A DNA stretch of 12,615 nucleotides, taken from NCBI GenBank assembly GCA_009774215.1, contig VSNH01000108.1:1-12615 (forward strand), read 5' to 3'. The DNA comes from Lachnospiraceae bacterium. Its GTDB lineage: Bacteria; Bacillota; Clostridia; Lachnospirales; Lachnospiraceae. A program made the translations under genes and the position numbers. The notes under the pieces are model-generated. The model saw nothing but the letters and a program-made list of their open reading frames with translations. It had not been told where the DNA came from and searched no databases. This document shows, piece after piece, positions 5,214 to 12,615 of this stretch (positions are counted from its first letter, which is position 1; each line of letters opens with the position of its first letter).

Positions 5214-7796
5214 TTATTCATCCTCTTCCTCTTCTTTCGGAAGATTCACTTCTTTCCCATCATCATAATCTTCGGGAAGATTATACTTCTCCTCCTCAGG
5301 TATTTCCTCCATGGCATCGTCGATATTCTCAAACTCTTCCTCACCGTTGCTGATCTTTTCCCGAACCTTGGCAATTTTCGCCACTTTCACATTATCGTCC
5401 AGATTGATCATTTTCACGCCGGAAGTGATTCTGCCGAGGGTTGAGATATCTTCCATACGGAGCTGGATGATGATTCCTTCCGTGGTAATCATCATAATTT
5501 CGTGATCGTCATTGACAGCTTTTACGCCGACCACATTACCTGTTTTTTCCGTAATCTTATAGCACTTTAAGCCCTTGCCGCCGCGTTTCTGCACGGTAAA
5601 CTCTTCCAGATACGTCCGCTTGCCCATGCCGTTTTCCGACACAATCAGAAGGGAATCTCCCTGATGGTCTAACTGCATACCTACAATTTCATCCCTGTCA
5701 GACAGATTCATGCCGATTACACCCATGGAGGATCTGCCGGTAGGTCTTACGTCCGTCTCCTTAAAACGAATACACATTCCATGTTTTGTGACAAGGAAAA
5801 TATCTGTCTCACTGGAAGTTGCTTTTACCTCAATCAATTCGTCATCATCCCGCAGATTGATAGCAGCCAACCCGTTTTTCCTGACATTGGAAAATTCCAT
5901 GATGGAAGTTTTTTTCACAATGCCTCGTTTTGTCACCATAAAGAGATTTTTGTTTTCTTCATAATCCTTAATCGGAATCATTGCTGAAATTTTTTCACCC
6001 GGATTCAACTGCAAAATATTAACGATCGCAATACCTCTCGCGGTACGGCTCGCCTCGGGAATCTCATATGCTTTCAGACGGTACACCCTGCCGTAGTTCG
6101 TAAAGAACATGAGGTAATGGTGGGTTGTCGTCATGAGAAGGTCCTCAATATAATCCTCCTCAATGGTCTGCATTCCCTTGATGCCCTTGCCGCCCCTGTT
6201 CTGGGACTTGAAATTGTCCACCGTCATGCGCTTGATATAACCAAGGCTGGTCATGGCAATTACGGTATTATCCCTCGGAATCAGATCCTCCATATTGATA
6301 TCATAAACGTCAAATCCGATCTTACTTCTTCTGTCATCGCCGTACTTTTCAGCGGTAATCATCATTTCCTCTTTGATCACGCCAAGAAGTAGTTTTTCAT
6401 CAGCCAAAATCGCCTTCAACTCCTGAATCTTTTTGAGGAGCTCCTCATGCTCGTTCTCAAGCTTTTCTCTCTCCAGACCGGTCAGCGCGCGCAGACGCAT
6501 ATCCGCGATCGCCTGTGCCTGTACGTCGGAAAGCCCGAAACGCTCCATCAATCTCTCTTTCGCGATGGGGGTGGTACGGCTGCTTCTCATAATATGGATC
6601 ACTTCGTCGATATTATCCAGAGCGATGAGCAGACCCTGTAAAATATGATCCCTCTCCTCCGCCTTATCGAGATCGTATTTCGTCCTTCTCGTCACCACGT
6701 CCTTCTGGTGGTCGAGATAATAGGTCAGCATATCCAGAAGGTTCATCACCTTCGGCTCATTATTGACAAGGGCGAGCATAATCACACCGAAAGAATCCTG
6801 AAGCTGCGTGTGTTTATAAAGCTGATTCAGGATTACGTTCGCGTTGGCGTCCTTTCTCAGCTCAATCACGATTCTCATACCTTCACGGTTCGTCTCGTCG
6901 CGCAGATCCGTGATACCGTCGATTTTTTTCAGCTTTACCAAGTCAGCAATTTTCAAAATCAGATTCGCCTTGTTTACCATATAGGGAAGCTCCGTCACGA
7001 TAATACGGCTCTTTCCGTTGTCCATGGTTTCGATTTCCGTGACCGCGCGGACTCTGACCTTGCCGCGTCCCGTGCGGTATGCTTCCTCCGCACCTTTTGT
7101 ACCCAAAATAATGCCGCCGGTTGGAAAATCGGGCGCTTTGACAACCTGTAACAGTTCATCCAGATCCGTCTGCCTGCTCTCATTGACCTGATTATCAATA
7201 ATCTTGACAACGGCATTCGTCACTTCACGCAGATTGTGAGGCGGAATGTTGGTAGCCATACCGACCGCAATACCTGTCGTACCGTTTACCAAAAGATTCG
7301 GATAACGGCTAGGCAGAACCACAGGTTCTTTCTCCGTGTCGTCAAAGTTCGGCACAAAGTCTACGGTATTTTTATTGATATCCGCCAGAAGCTCCATGGA
7401 AATTTTGCTGAGACGAGCCTCCGTGTAACGCATTGCCGCGGCGCCGTCGCCGTCCATGGAACCGAAATTTCCATGCCCGTCCACCAGCGGATATCTGGTA
7501 GACCAGTCCTGGGCCATATTTACCAGTGCACCGTAAATGGAACTGTCGCCGTGAGGATGATATTTACCCATGGTATCACCGACGATACGGGCGCTTTTTC
7601 TGTGAGGTTTATCCGGTCCGTTATTCAATTCAATCATGGAATAAAGGACACGACGCTGCACAGGCTTCAAGCCGTCTCTCACATCCGGCAGCGCACGGGC
7701 GGCAATGACGCTCATGGCATAGTCGATATAAGAATCTTCCATCTTTTTCTTAAGATCGACATCCTCTATCTTATCAAAAATCTTATCATCCATCAT
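5214..7796 (-). CDS. gyrA: DNA gyrase subunit A
   Basis: Breakage-reunion subunit of gyrase (A2B2), which introduces negative supercoils. Length 860 residues, normal for the family. The catalytic Tyr124 with Arg123 lies in AAMRYTEARLS. The quinolone region reads HPHGDSSIYGAL (80-91): Ser85 matches E. coli Ser83, while Gly89 matches Asp87. The winged-helix/tower region and coiled coil run to about 490 (GLSDVQAQAIADMRLRALTG, 421-440). From about 505 the C-terminal beta-pinwheel begins, with a GyrA box QNRGGKG at 532-538 and a second box-like QKRGGKG at 736-742. Residues 818-860 are an acidic tail. The start is one of two adjacent ATGs (7796 or 7793); AAAGG is 5 or 8 bases upstream, and the second is better spaced. 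Numbering here counts from 7796. It follows gyrB by 15 bases, so the two are co-transcribed; a hairpin and the phosphoesterase follow. Confidence 0.98.
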   Translation of the reverse strand: MMDDKIFDKIEDVDLKKKMEDSYIDYAMSVIAARALPDVRDGLKPVQRRVLYSMIELNNGPDKPHRKSARIVGDTMGKYHPHGDSSIYGALVNMAQDWSTRYPLVDGHGNFGSMDGDGAAAMRYTEARLSKISMELLADINKNTVDFVPNFDDTEKEPVVLPSRYPNLLVNGTTGIAVGMATNIPPHNLREVTNAVVKIIDNQVNESRQTDLDELLQVVKAPDFPTGGIILGTKGAEEAYRTGRGKVRVRAVTEIETMDNGKSRIIVTELPYMVNKANLILKIADLVKLKKIDGITDLRDETNREGMRIVIELRKDANANVILNQLYKHTQLQDSFGVIMLALVNNEPKVMNLLDMLTYYLDHQKDVVTRRTKYDLDKAEERDHILQGLLIALDNIDEVIHIMRSSRTTPIAKERLMERFGLSDVQAQAIADMRLRALTGLEREKLENEHEELLKKIQELKAILADEKLLLGVIKEEMMITAEKYGDDRRSKIGFDVYDINMEDLIPRDNTVIAMTSLGYIKRMTVDNFKSQNRGGKGIKGMQTIEEDYIEDLLMTTTHHYLMFFTNYGRVYRLKAYEIPEASRTARGIAIVNILQLNPGEKISAMIPIKDYEENKNLFMVTKRGIVKKTSIMEFSNVRKNGLAAINLRDDDELIEVKATSSETDIFLVTKHGMCIRFKETDVRPTGRSSMGVIGMNLSDRDEIVGMQLDHQGDSLLIVSENGMGKRTYLEEFTVQKRGGKGLKCYKITEKTGNVVGVKAVNDDHEIMMITTEGIIIQLRMEDISTLGRITSGVKMINLDDNVKVAKIAKVREKISNGEEEFENIDDAMEEIPEEEKYNLPEDYDDGKEVNLPKEEEEDE

Positions 7797-7811
7797 ATAT
7801 GCCTTTCTGAA

Positions 7812-9752
7812 TTAAATATCTAAATTCTTCACAAACTTCGCGTTTTCTTCAATGAAAATCCTGCGAGGTTCTACCTTGTCTCCCATCAGGGTATTAAAGG
7901 TGAGATCCACTTCTGACTCTTCCTCTTCATTGAAATTCACACGAAGAAGGATTCTTCTCTCCGGATCCATGGTAGTCTCCCAGAGCTGATCGGCATCCAT
8001 CTCACCCAGACCTTTGTAACGCTGAATCTTATTATTCTGGTCACGCCCCACCTCTGATAAGATCGCGTCCAGCTCATCATCACTGTAGGCATACCATACC
8101 TGTCTGTTTTTCTCCAGCTTATAAAGAGGAGGTTTTGCCAGATACACATGACCCTGTTTAATCAGCTCCGGCATAAAGCGGTAGATAAACGTCAGCATCA
8201 ATGTCGCGATATGGGCGCCGTCCACATCCGCATCCGTCATAATAATAATTTTATCATAACGCAATTTTGAAATATCGAAATCTTCATGGATTCCCGTGCC
8301 GAAAGCCGTTATCATCGCCTTGATTTCCGCATTGGCATATATCTTATCAAGACGCGCCTTTTCCACATTCAAAATTTTACCGCGGAGGGGAAGGATAGCC
8401 TGCGTCGCACGGCTTCTCGCCGTTTTTGCGGAGCCTCCCGCAGAATCTCCCTCAACAATATAAATTTCACAGTTTTTTGGGTCTTTATCGGAACAGTCCG
8501 CCAGTTTTCCGGGAAGAGACGTTCCCTCCAGAGCCGTCTTGCGGCGTGTCAGATCTCTCGCCTTTCTCGCCGCCTCTCTCGCCCTCTGCGCCAGAATGGA
8601 TTTTTCGCATATAATTTTGGCAACAGAAGGATTCTGCTCCAAAAAGTAAGTGAGCTGTTCGCTTACGATACTATCTACTGCACCTCTCGCCTCGGAATTT
8701 CCGAGCTTCTGTTTTGTCTGTCCCTCAAACTGCGGATCCTCGATCTTAACACTGATAATAGCCGTCAAGCCTTCCCTGATATCTTCACCGGAAAGATTTG
8801 GTTCACTTTCCTTTAAGAGCTTATTGTTTCTCGCGTAATCGTTAAAAGTTTTTGTAAGAGCATTTCTGAAACCGACCAGATGGGTGCCTCCCTCCGGTGT
8901 ATTGATATTATTTACGAAGGTATAAACGCTTTCATTGTAGGAATCGTTGTGCTGCAGTGCAACCTCAACATAAACGCCGTTTTTCGTCCCTTCAAAATAC
9001 ATAATCTGCTCATACAAAAACTCTTTGCTTCTGTTCAGGTATGTAACAAATTCCTTGATACCACCCTCATAATGAAATGTCTTTTCCTGCTTCTGATCGT
9101 CTCTGTCATCTTTTAAGACAATCTTTAATCCCTTTGTCAGAAAAGCCGTCTCGCGCAGTCTTGTCTTTAACGTATCATACTCAAATACCGTCTCCTCAAA
9201 GATTGTGTCGTCAGGTTTAAACTGTACCCTTGTTCCTGTCTTTTCCGGGTCACAGTCTCCAATCACTTTTAATTTATTACAAGCGTGTCCTCTCTCGTAT
9301 CGCTGATGATATACTTTACCTTCATGACAGATATCCACTTCCAGCCAGTCGGAGAGCGCATTTACCACAGACGCGCCCACACCGTGCAGGCCGCCGGACA
9401 CTTTGTATCCGCCGCCGCCGAATTTGCCGCCCGCATGAAGAACCGTAAATACAACCTCAACAGCGGGAATACCCGCTTTGTGATTGATGCCGACAGGAAT
9501 ACCACGGCCATTGTCCTCCACGGTAACGGAATTATCCTGATTGATGGTCACATAAATTTCCGTACAGACGCCGGCAAGCGCCTCATCCACAGAATTGTCA
9601 ACAATCTCATAGACAAGATGATGGAGTCCTCTCAGAGAAGTACTGCCGATATACATACCCGGTCTTTTTCTGACCGCTTCCAGACCTTCCAGAATCTGTA
9701 TCTGATCCGCACCATATTCACTGTTATTCACTTCTTCAAAATTATCTGCCAT
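7812..9752 (-). CDS. gyrB: DNA gyrase subunit B
   Basis: ATPase subunit of gyrase, 646 residues, the short form without the large insert of Gram-negative GyrB. The GHKL ATPase domain shows YEIVDNSVDEA (48-58, catalytic Glu49, Asn53), DNGRGIP (80-86) and GGLHGVGASVVNALS (120-134). The transducer domain follows, with QTKQKLGNSEARG (345-357) carrying the ATP-contacting lysine loop. The TOPRIM domain has EGDSAGG (434-440, Glu434), PLRGKILNVEKA (455-466) and TDADVDGAHI (506-515, Asp507, Asp509 and Asp511 for Mg2+). The C-terminal YKGLGEMDADQLWETTMDP (579-597) contacts GyrA. ATG at 9752 has a strong GGAGG six bases upstream. It starts 42 bases after recF, and no promoter or remB/yaaB-type gene is seen in that gap. 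All key residues are present. Some gyrB genes are controlled by supercoiling, but nothing in the sequence shows that here. Confidence 0.98.
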   Translation of the reverse strand: MADNFEEVNNSEYGADQIQILEGLEAVRKRPGMYIGSTSLRGLHHLVYEIVDNSVDEALAGVCTEIYVTINQDNSVTVEDNGRGIPVGINHKAGIPAVEVVFTVLHAGGKFGGGGYKVSGGLHGVGASVVNALSDWLEVDICHEGKVYHQRYERGHACNKLKVIGDCDPEKTGTRVQFKPDDTIFEETVFEYDTLKTRLRETAFLTKGLKIVLKDDRDDQKQEKTFHYEGGIKEFVTYLNRSKEFLYEQIMYFEGTKNGVYVEVALQHNDSYNESVYTFVNNINTPEGGTHLVGFRNALTKTFNDYARNNKLLKESEPNLSGEDIREGLTAIISVKIEDPQFEGQTKQKLGNSEARGAVDSIVSEQLTYFLEQNPSVAKIICEKSILAQRAREAARKARDLTRRKTALEGTSLPGKLADCSDKDPKNCEIYIVEGDSAGGSAKTARSRATQAILPLRGKILNVEKARLDKIYANAEIKAMITAFGTGIHEDFDISKLRYDKIIIMTDADVDGAHIATLMLTFIYRFMPELIKQGHVYLAKPPLYKLEKNRQVWYAYSDDELDAILSEVGRDQNNKIQRYKGLGEMDADQLWETTMDPERRILLRVNFNEEEESEVDLTFNTLMGDKVEPRRIFIEENAKFVKNLDI

Positions 9753-9794
9753 TTTTTACCTCCGTTTTAAAACAAAAAACCACTTATAATACAA

Positions 9795-10874
9795 TTACTC
9801 CACAATACTTCCGTTTTCTATCTTAAAAACCTTATCAATTTCAAACCGATTATTCACAAACTCATCCAATCCTGTACAGGTAATAATCGTCTGAATATCT
9901 CCGATCGTACTGAGCAGGTAATTTTGTCTGTTGCTGTCAAGCTCTGACAACACATCGTCGAGCAGCAGAACAGGATTGTCTTTCGTCAATTTCTTTACAA
10001 GTTCTATCTCAGACAATTTTAAAGAGAGCGCCGCCGTTCTCTGCTGTCCCTGAGAACCGAATCTCCTGATATCAATATCTCCTACCATAAAAGAAAAATC
10101 ATCTCTGTGCGGTCCTACAGTTGTCTGTTTTAATTTAATGTCTCTGTCCTGGCAGGAAGAAAGTGATTTTTCATAATTTTCTATCAAAACATCAGGTTCA
10201 TAATGAATAATAAGTTCTTCTTTATCCCCTGACAGTTTTTTATGTATATCAAAAATAATCTCATTGAGCTGTTCTACAAAAAGTTTTCTTCTCTCTATAA
10301 TTTTACTTCCAAAAGAAACAAGCTGAGAATCCCAAATATTCAAAGTTTCTTTTAAGGATGGATTAAAATACATATCCTTCAGCAGCTTATTTCTTTGATT
10401 GACAATCTTATTGTAATGATTCAGATTGTAGATATAAAACGAATCAAGCTGACACAGCTCCATATCCACAAACCTTCTTCTCTCCGAAGGGCCGTTTTTT
10501 ATAATGGAGAGATCTTCAGGTGAAAAAAATACGACATTCAACAATCCGAGAAGTTCCGCCGCTTTTTTTATTTTCTGCCCGTCTATGGCAATCCCCTTCG
10601 TCTTATTTTTGCGAAGGTGCATATCTACCCTGATCTCAACTTCTTCCTTTTCCAGATAAGTCCTGATATGCGCTTCCTCTTTCGCAAAATTGACAATATC
10701 CTTATCTTTGCTTCCTTTGTGAGATTTGGTAGTAGCGGATAGAAAAATAGCTTCTAAAATATTTGTCTTTCCCTGTGCGTTATCTCCATATAAAATATTT
10801 GTTCCCTTACTGAAATCAATATGTAAAGAATCATAATTTCTGAAATCCGCTAATTCCAACGATTTGATAATCAT
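9795..10874 (-). CDS. recF: DNA replication and repair protein RecF
   Basis: SMC-like ABC ATPase of 359 residues that, with RecO and RecR, loads RecA at single-strand gaps next to duplex DNA. The N-terminus MIIKSLELADFRNY is typical. Walker A is GDNAQGKT (30-37). FFSPEDLSIIKNGPSERRRF in the first third belongs to the lobe II boundary. The ABC signature is GSQGQQRTAALSLKLSE (273-289), Walker B is LLLDD (303-307), and the D-loop is SELD (310-313). The ATG overlaps the stop of the S4 gene as ATGA (10874-10871), a sign of translational coupling; AAGG occurs upstream inside the S4 gene. Placement directly downstream of dnaN and S4 is the standard Firmicute order. Nothing is truncated or missing. 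Confidence 0.97.
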   Translation of the reverse strand: MIIKSLELADFRNYDSLHIDFSKGTNILYGDNAQGKTNILEAIFLSATTKSHKGSKDKDIVNFAKEEAHIRTYLEKEEVEIRVDMHLRKNKTKGIAIDGQKIKKAAELLGLLNVVFFSPEDLSIIKNGPSERRRFVDMELCQLDSFYIYNLNHYNKIVNQRNKLLKDMYFNPSLKETLNIWDSQLVSFGSKIIERRKLFVEQLNEIIFDIHKKLSGDKEELIIHYEPDVLIENYEKSLSSCQDRDIKLKQTTVGPHRDDFSFMVGDIDIRRFGSQGQQRTAALSLKLSEIELVKKLTKDNPVLLLDDVLSELDSNRQNYLLSTIGDIQTIITCTGLDEFVNNRFEIDKVFKIENGSIVE

Positions 10875-11083
10875 TCATCCACTACCTTAATTTGTTGTCC
10901 ATTGTATGCAATCACATCACCGGGATGTATTTTTTTACCGCGCCGCACTTCTACTTCACCGTTCACTCTTACAAAACCTTCCTGAATTTCTATTTTTGCA
11001 TCCACGCCGGATTCCACCAAACCCGCCAATTTCAAAGCCTGCCCGAGCTTGATAAAATCATCCCTGATTCTTATTGTTTCCAT
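10871..11083 (-). CDS. S4-domain RNA-binding protein, YaaA/RlbA type
   Basis: Small protein of 70 residues made of a single S4 fold (LGQALKLAGLVESGVDAKIEI, then GFVRVNGEVEVRRGKKIHPGD, ending VIAYNGQQIKVVDE). The motif V(R)VNGEVExRRGKKI is the RNA-binding heart of the family. The equivalent B. subtilis gene between dnaN and recF (yaaA, now rlbA) is linked to ribosome large-subunit biogenesis, and the same is likely here. ATG at 11083 is chosen: AAGGTGG lies six bases upstream, and the length equals the family norm. The open frame extends 29 codons further upstream, but that extension translates the two intergenic hairpins and has no family resemblance. The gap to dnaN is 127 bases, unusually long in this tight cluster and filled with hairpins. 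Its stop overlaps the recF start. Confidence 0.93.
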   Translation of the reverse strand: METIRIRDDFIKLGQALKLAGLVESGVDAKIEIQEGFVRVNGEVEVRRGKKIHPGDVIAYNGQQIKVVDE

Positions 11084-11111
11084 ATTTTTCCACCTTATAC
11101 ACAACATACAT

Positions 11112-11140
11112 GCAGAGAATGCCGTTTTCTGGCATTCTCT
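11112..11140. repeat. Hairpin in the dnaN-S4 gap, copy 2 of the repeated intergenic stem
   Basis: A 10-bp perfect stem, AGAGAATGCC (11114-11123) with GGCATTCTCT (11131-11140), closes a 7-base loop. It matches the hairpin at 5177-5204 in stem sequence and loop length, though the loop bases differ. It is 29 bases from the S4 start codon on the minus strand and has no T-run after it. Confidence 0.75.
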
Positions 11141-11152
11141 CACACTAAACTT

Positions 11153-11189
11153 AGAAGTTCTTGGCATCACGTCCTATGGCAGAACTTCT
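11153..11189. repeat. Second hairpin in the dnaN-S4 gap
   Basis: AGAAGTTCT (11153-11161) pairs perfectly over nine bases with AGAACTTCT (11181-11189), around a 19-base loop. It begins 22 bases after the dnaN stop in the direction of transcription. No T-run follows, so it is more likely a processing or attenuation structure than a terminator. Confidence 0.55.
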
Positions 11190-11210
11190 TTAGAAATACT
11201 TCTCACATTG

Positions 11211-12320
11211 TTATTCGACGTTTATGAAATTCACCGGAAGAATCATATAAATATAACTTTCACTCTCATCTTTGATAAAGCAGGGTGCTTTCGGGTTCAC
11301 CATATAGAGCAGAATCTCTTCATCCTCGATCACGCGCAGTGCATCAATCAAAAACTTTGGATTGAATCCTATTTTCAAATCCTTTCCCTCTTTATTAATA
11401 TCAATATCTTCATCCATACTTCCCACCGTAGAATTCATCTTTAGCTGCATGGAAGTATCTTTCACATCAATAATAACAGGTTTCTTATCCCCTTCCTTTA
11501 CAAGAAGTGTCGCCCTGTCAATACAGTCAAGAAGCTCTCTCTTATTCATTTTAATTTTTGTCTCATAATCACTGGAAAGCATCTGGTCTATCTTAAAATA
11601 CTCTCCCTCGATCAACCTGGAAACAACAACTGTATCGTTAAATTCAAACAATATATGCTTATCCGTAAAGAAGATATTGACGTCTTTATCCATATCCCCG
11701 GATAAAATTTTACTGATTTCACTCAGTGTCTTTCCGGGAACCACTACTTTTTTATTGCCATAAGAATTTTTAAGAGCAATCTTTCTGATGGAAATGCGGT
11801 GTCCGTCCAGAGAGACAACTTTTAATGTATCGTTGTTTATCTCAAACAATTCGCCTGTCATCAGTTTATTGTTTTCATTATCCGCTATAGAAAAAATAGT
11901 CTGCCGGATTACTTCTTTCAATGTAAACTGTGAGATGACAACAGAATCATTTTTTTCAATTTCAGGGAGATAGGAAAAATCTTCTCCCGACTTTCCTATG
12001 ATATTGAATTTAGCCTTTTCACAAGTAATGGTTGTTTTAAAGGAAGGATCTGTCTCGATGGTGATATCGTTATCAGGAAGCTTTCTCACAATCTCAAGAA
12101 AAATTTTAGCGTCAAGTGCAATCGTACCTTTCTCTAAAATCTCTCCTTCTATAATAGTCTCAATACCAAGCTCCATATCGTTTGCAGTCAGCTTGATTTC
12201 ATTATCAGTAGTATCTACCAGAATACATTCCAAAATAGACATGGTAGTTTTATTTGGGACAGCCTTGGATACTGTCTGTACGCCGGTTAATAGATTTGAT
12301 TTTGTACATACAATTTTCAT
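11211..12320 (-). CDS. dnaN: DNA polymerase III subunit beta (sliding clamp)
   Basis: Processivity clamp of 369 residues, a head-to-tail dimer that encircles DNA and binds polymerase, MutS, ligase and other partners. Three clamp domains follow each other (about 1-122, 125-245, 246-369). Visible marks are the N-terminal MKIVCTKSNLLTGVQTVSKA, MSILECILVDTTDNEIKLTANDMELGIE (27-54), the ELFEINNDTLKVVSLDGHR segment in domain 2, and the C-terminal YIYMILPVNF, which lines the partner-binding cleft. Length is normal. ATG at 12320 has AAAGGAAG upstream with about ten bases of spacing; a DnaA box (12322-12330) lies between that ribosome site and the ATG, so DnaA could influence expression. It is the first gene of the cluster in this window; dnaA is expected to the right. 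Confidence 0.97.
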   Translation of the reverse strand: MKIVCTKSNLLTGVQTVSKAVPNKTTMSILECILVDTTDNEIKLTANDMELGIETIIEGEILEKGTIALDAKIFLEIVRKLPDNDITIETDPSFKTTITCEKAKFNIIGKSGEDFSYLPEIEKNDSVVISQFTLKEVIRQTIFSIADNENNKLMTGELFEINNDTLKVVSLDGHRISIRKIALKNSYGNKKVVVPGKTLSEISKILSGDMDKDVNIFFTDKHILFEFNDTVVVSRLIEGEYFKIDQMLSSDYETKIKMNKRELLDCIDRATLLVKEGDKKPVIIDVKDTSMQLKMNSTVGSMDEDIDINKEGKDLKIGFNPKFLIDALRVIEDEEILLYMVNPKAPCFIKDESESYIYMILPVNFINVE

Positions 12321-12321
12321 C

Positions 12322-12330
12322 TGTGAATAA
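12322..12330 (-). promoter_or_regulatory. DnaA box next to the dnaN start codon
   Basis: TTATTCACA on the minus strand, an exact fit to TTATNCACA. It starts two bases upstream of the dnaN ATG. Confidence 0.6.
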
Positions 12331-12615
12331 CTTCCTTTCCTGCTTTTGGGTAAATTGAAACGCTGCCTTAAGTTAATAATTTATTAAATATTCCGTAGTA
12401 ATCATAATAACAGATGTAGATATGTGAATAACCTGATCTGTTCTGTTATTTAAAGGCTTTCTGAAAAAAGTTAAGGTGTTGATAATTCAGGATAACCTGA
12501 TGATAAATCAAAAGTTTTCAACAACAATTTTTTGACTTTATAAATGACATTAATGTCATAACACATTCATACACACTATTTTTACAACAGATGTTGAAAA
12601 CAATGTGTATAATGA
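12331..12615. other. Probable oriC segment (dnaA-dnaN intergenic region)
   Basis: This 285-base stretch has no gene. It contains full DnaA-box matches at 12423-12431 (TTATTCACA, minus) and 12604-12612 (TTATACACA, minus), with a third just outside at 12322-12330. One-mismatch candidates are 12477-12485 (TTATCAACA, minus) and 12567-12575 (TCATACACA, plus); TTTTCAACA occurs at 12515-12523 (plus) and 12592-12600 (minus). On the minus strand, the 12423 box is followed by a CTA/TTA-rich, trio-like stretch (12395-12419) and then 25 bases with a single C and no G (12392-12368), a candidate unwinding element. ATAACCTGAT is repeated at 12428-12437 and 12492-12501. A weak dnaN promoter candidate on the minus strand is TTGTTG (12527-12522), 16 bases, TATCAT (12505-12500). 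This is the location of the dnaN-side half of oriC in Bacillus subtilis. Confidence 0.75.
12544..12559. repeat. 16-bp perfect palindrome in the origin region
   Basis: ATGACATTAATGTCAT reads the same on both strands with no loop, so it is better suited to binding a symmetric dimeric protein than to an RNA hairpin. It lies between DnaA-box candidates. It is not a DnaA site. Confidence 0.7.

Noticed and set aside
6645..7151. Open frame of 168 codons on the plus strand opposite gyrA
   Set aside because: Antisense shadow of gyrA codon usage; no start signal and no recognisable domain.
7236..7823. Open frame of 195 codons on the plus strand opposite gyrA
   Set aside because: It lies antisense to the highly conserved 5' end of gyrA, has no ribosome site, and its translation is basic and without family resemblance.
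8286..8816. Open frame of 176 codons on the plus strand opposite gyrB
   Set aside because: Antisense to the TOPRIM and transducer region of gyrB, with no supporting signals.
11084..11170. N-terminal extension of the S4 protein
   Set aside because: The extra codons translate the repeated hairpins; ATG 11083 has a good ribosome site and gives the usual 70 residues.
1..12615. CRISPR arrays, tRNA or rRNA genes, toxin-antitoxin or phage-defence systems
   Set aside because: No regularly spaced direct repeats, no cloverleaf or rRNA signature, and no defence-type gene pairs were seen on either strand.

Overview
The window looks like the origin-proximal part of a Lachnospiraceae-type (class Clostridia, Firmicutes) chromosome. 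The evidence is the conserved minus-strand order dnaN - S4 RNA-binding protein - recF - gyrB - gyrA, good Firmicute Shine-Dalgarno sequences, moderate GC, and the style of the flanking genes (MepA-type MATE pump, flavin reductase-rubredoxin fusion, XRE regulator with a membrane half). The taxonomic call comes from recognising protein and gene-order patterns, not from a database search.

Right side (about 4.3-12.6 kb, all minus strand, reading right to left). 12331-12615 is the dnaA-dnaN intergenic region: three full matches to the DnaA-box pattern TTATNCACA, several weaker ones, a trio-like segment, an AT-rich patch and a 16-bp perfect palindrome. It is very probably part of oriC, with dnaA just beyond the right edge. 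Then come dnaN (sliding clamp), an S4 protein of the YaaA/RlbA type, recF (overlapping it by 4 bp), gyrB, gyrA and a calcineurin-like metallophosphoesterase. This is the classic replication-initiation/topology/repair cluster. Two intergenic gaps in it (dnaN-S4 and gyrA-phosphoesterase) carry near-identical small hairpins with no U-tract.

Middle (about 2.0-4.3 kb). A plus-strand flavin reductase-rubredoxin (Hrb-like) electron carrier has a near-consensus promoter. It is followed by an XRE-type regulator fused to six membrane segments, built from three repeats of a two-helix unit. The leader of the regulator holds two strong hairpins. Nine bases after its stop codon lies a 166-bp symmetric foldback element with 21-bp imperfect terminal inverted repeats, which looks like a MITE. 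Another bulged inverted repeat follows before the phosphoesterase.

Left side (1-2.0 kb, minus strand). A small acidic, cytoplasmic leucine-rich-repeat protein (TTG start) diverges from the flavoprotein gene and ends in a clear rho-independent terminator. After it comes a MATE-family efflux pump whose C-terminal end is cut by the window edge.

The core genes are ordinary. The material worth a second look is in the intergenic DNA (MITE, repeated hairpins, structured leader, origin architecture), in a glycine at the GyrA position equivalent to E. coli Asp87, and in the triplicated membrane half of the XRE regulator. I did not find a clearly new multi-gene system.
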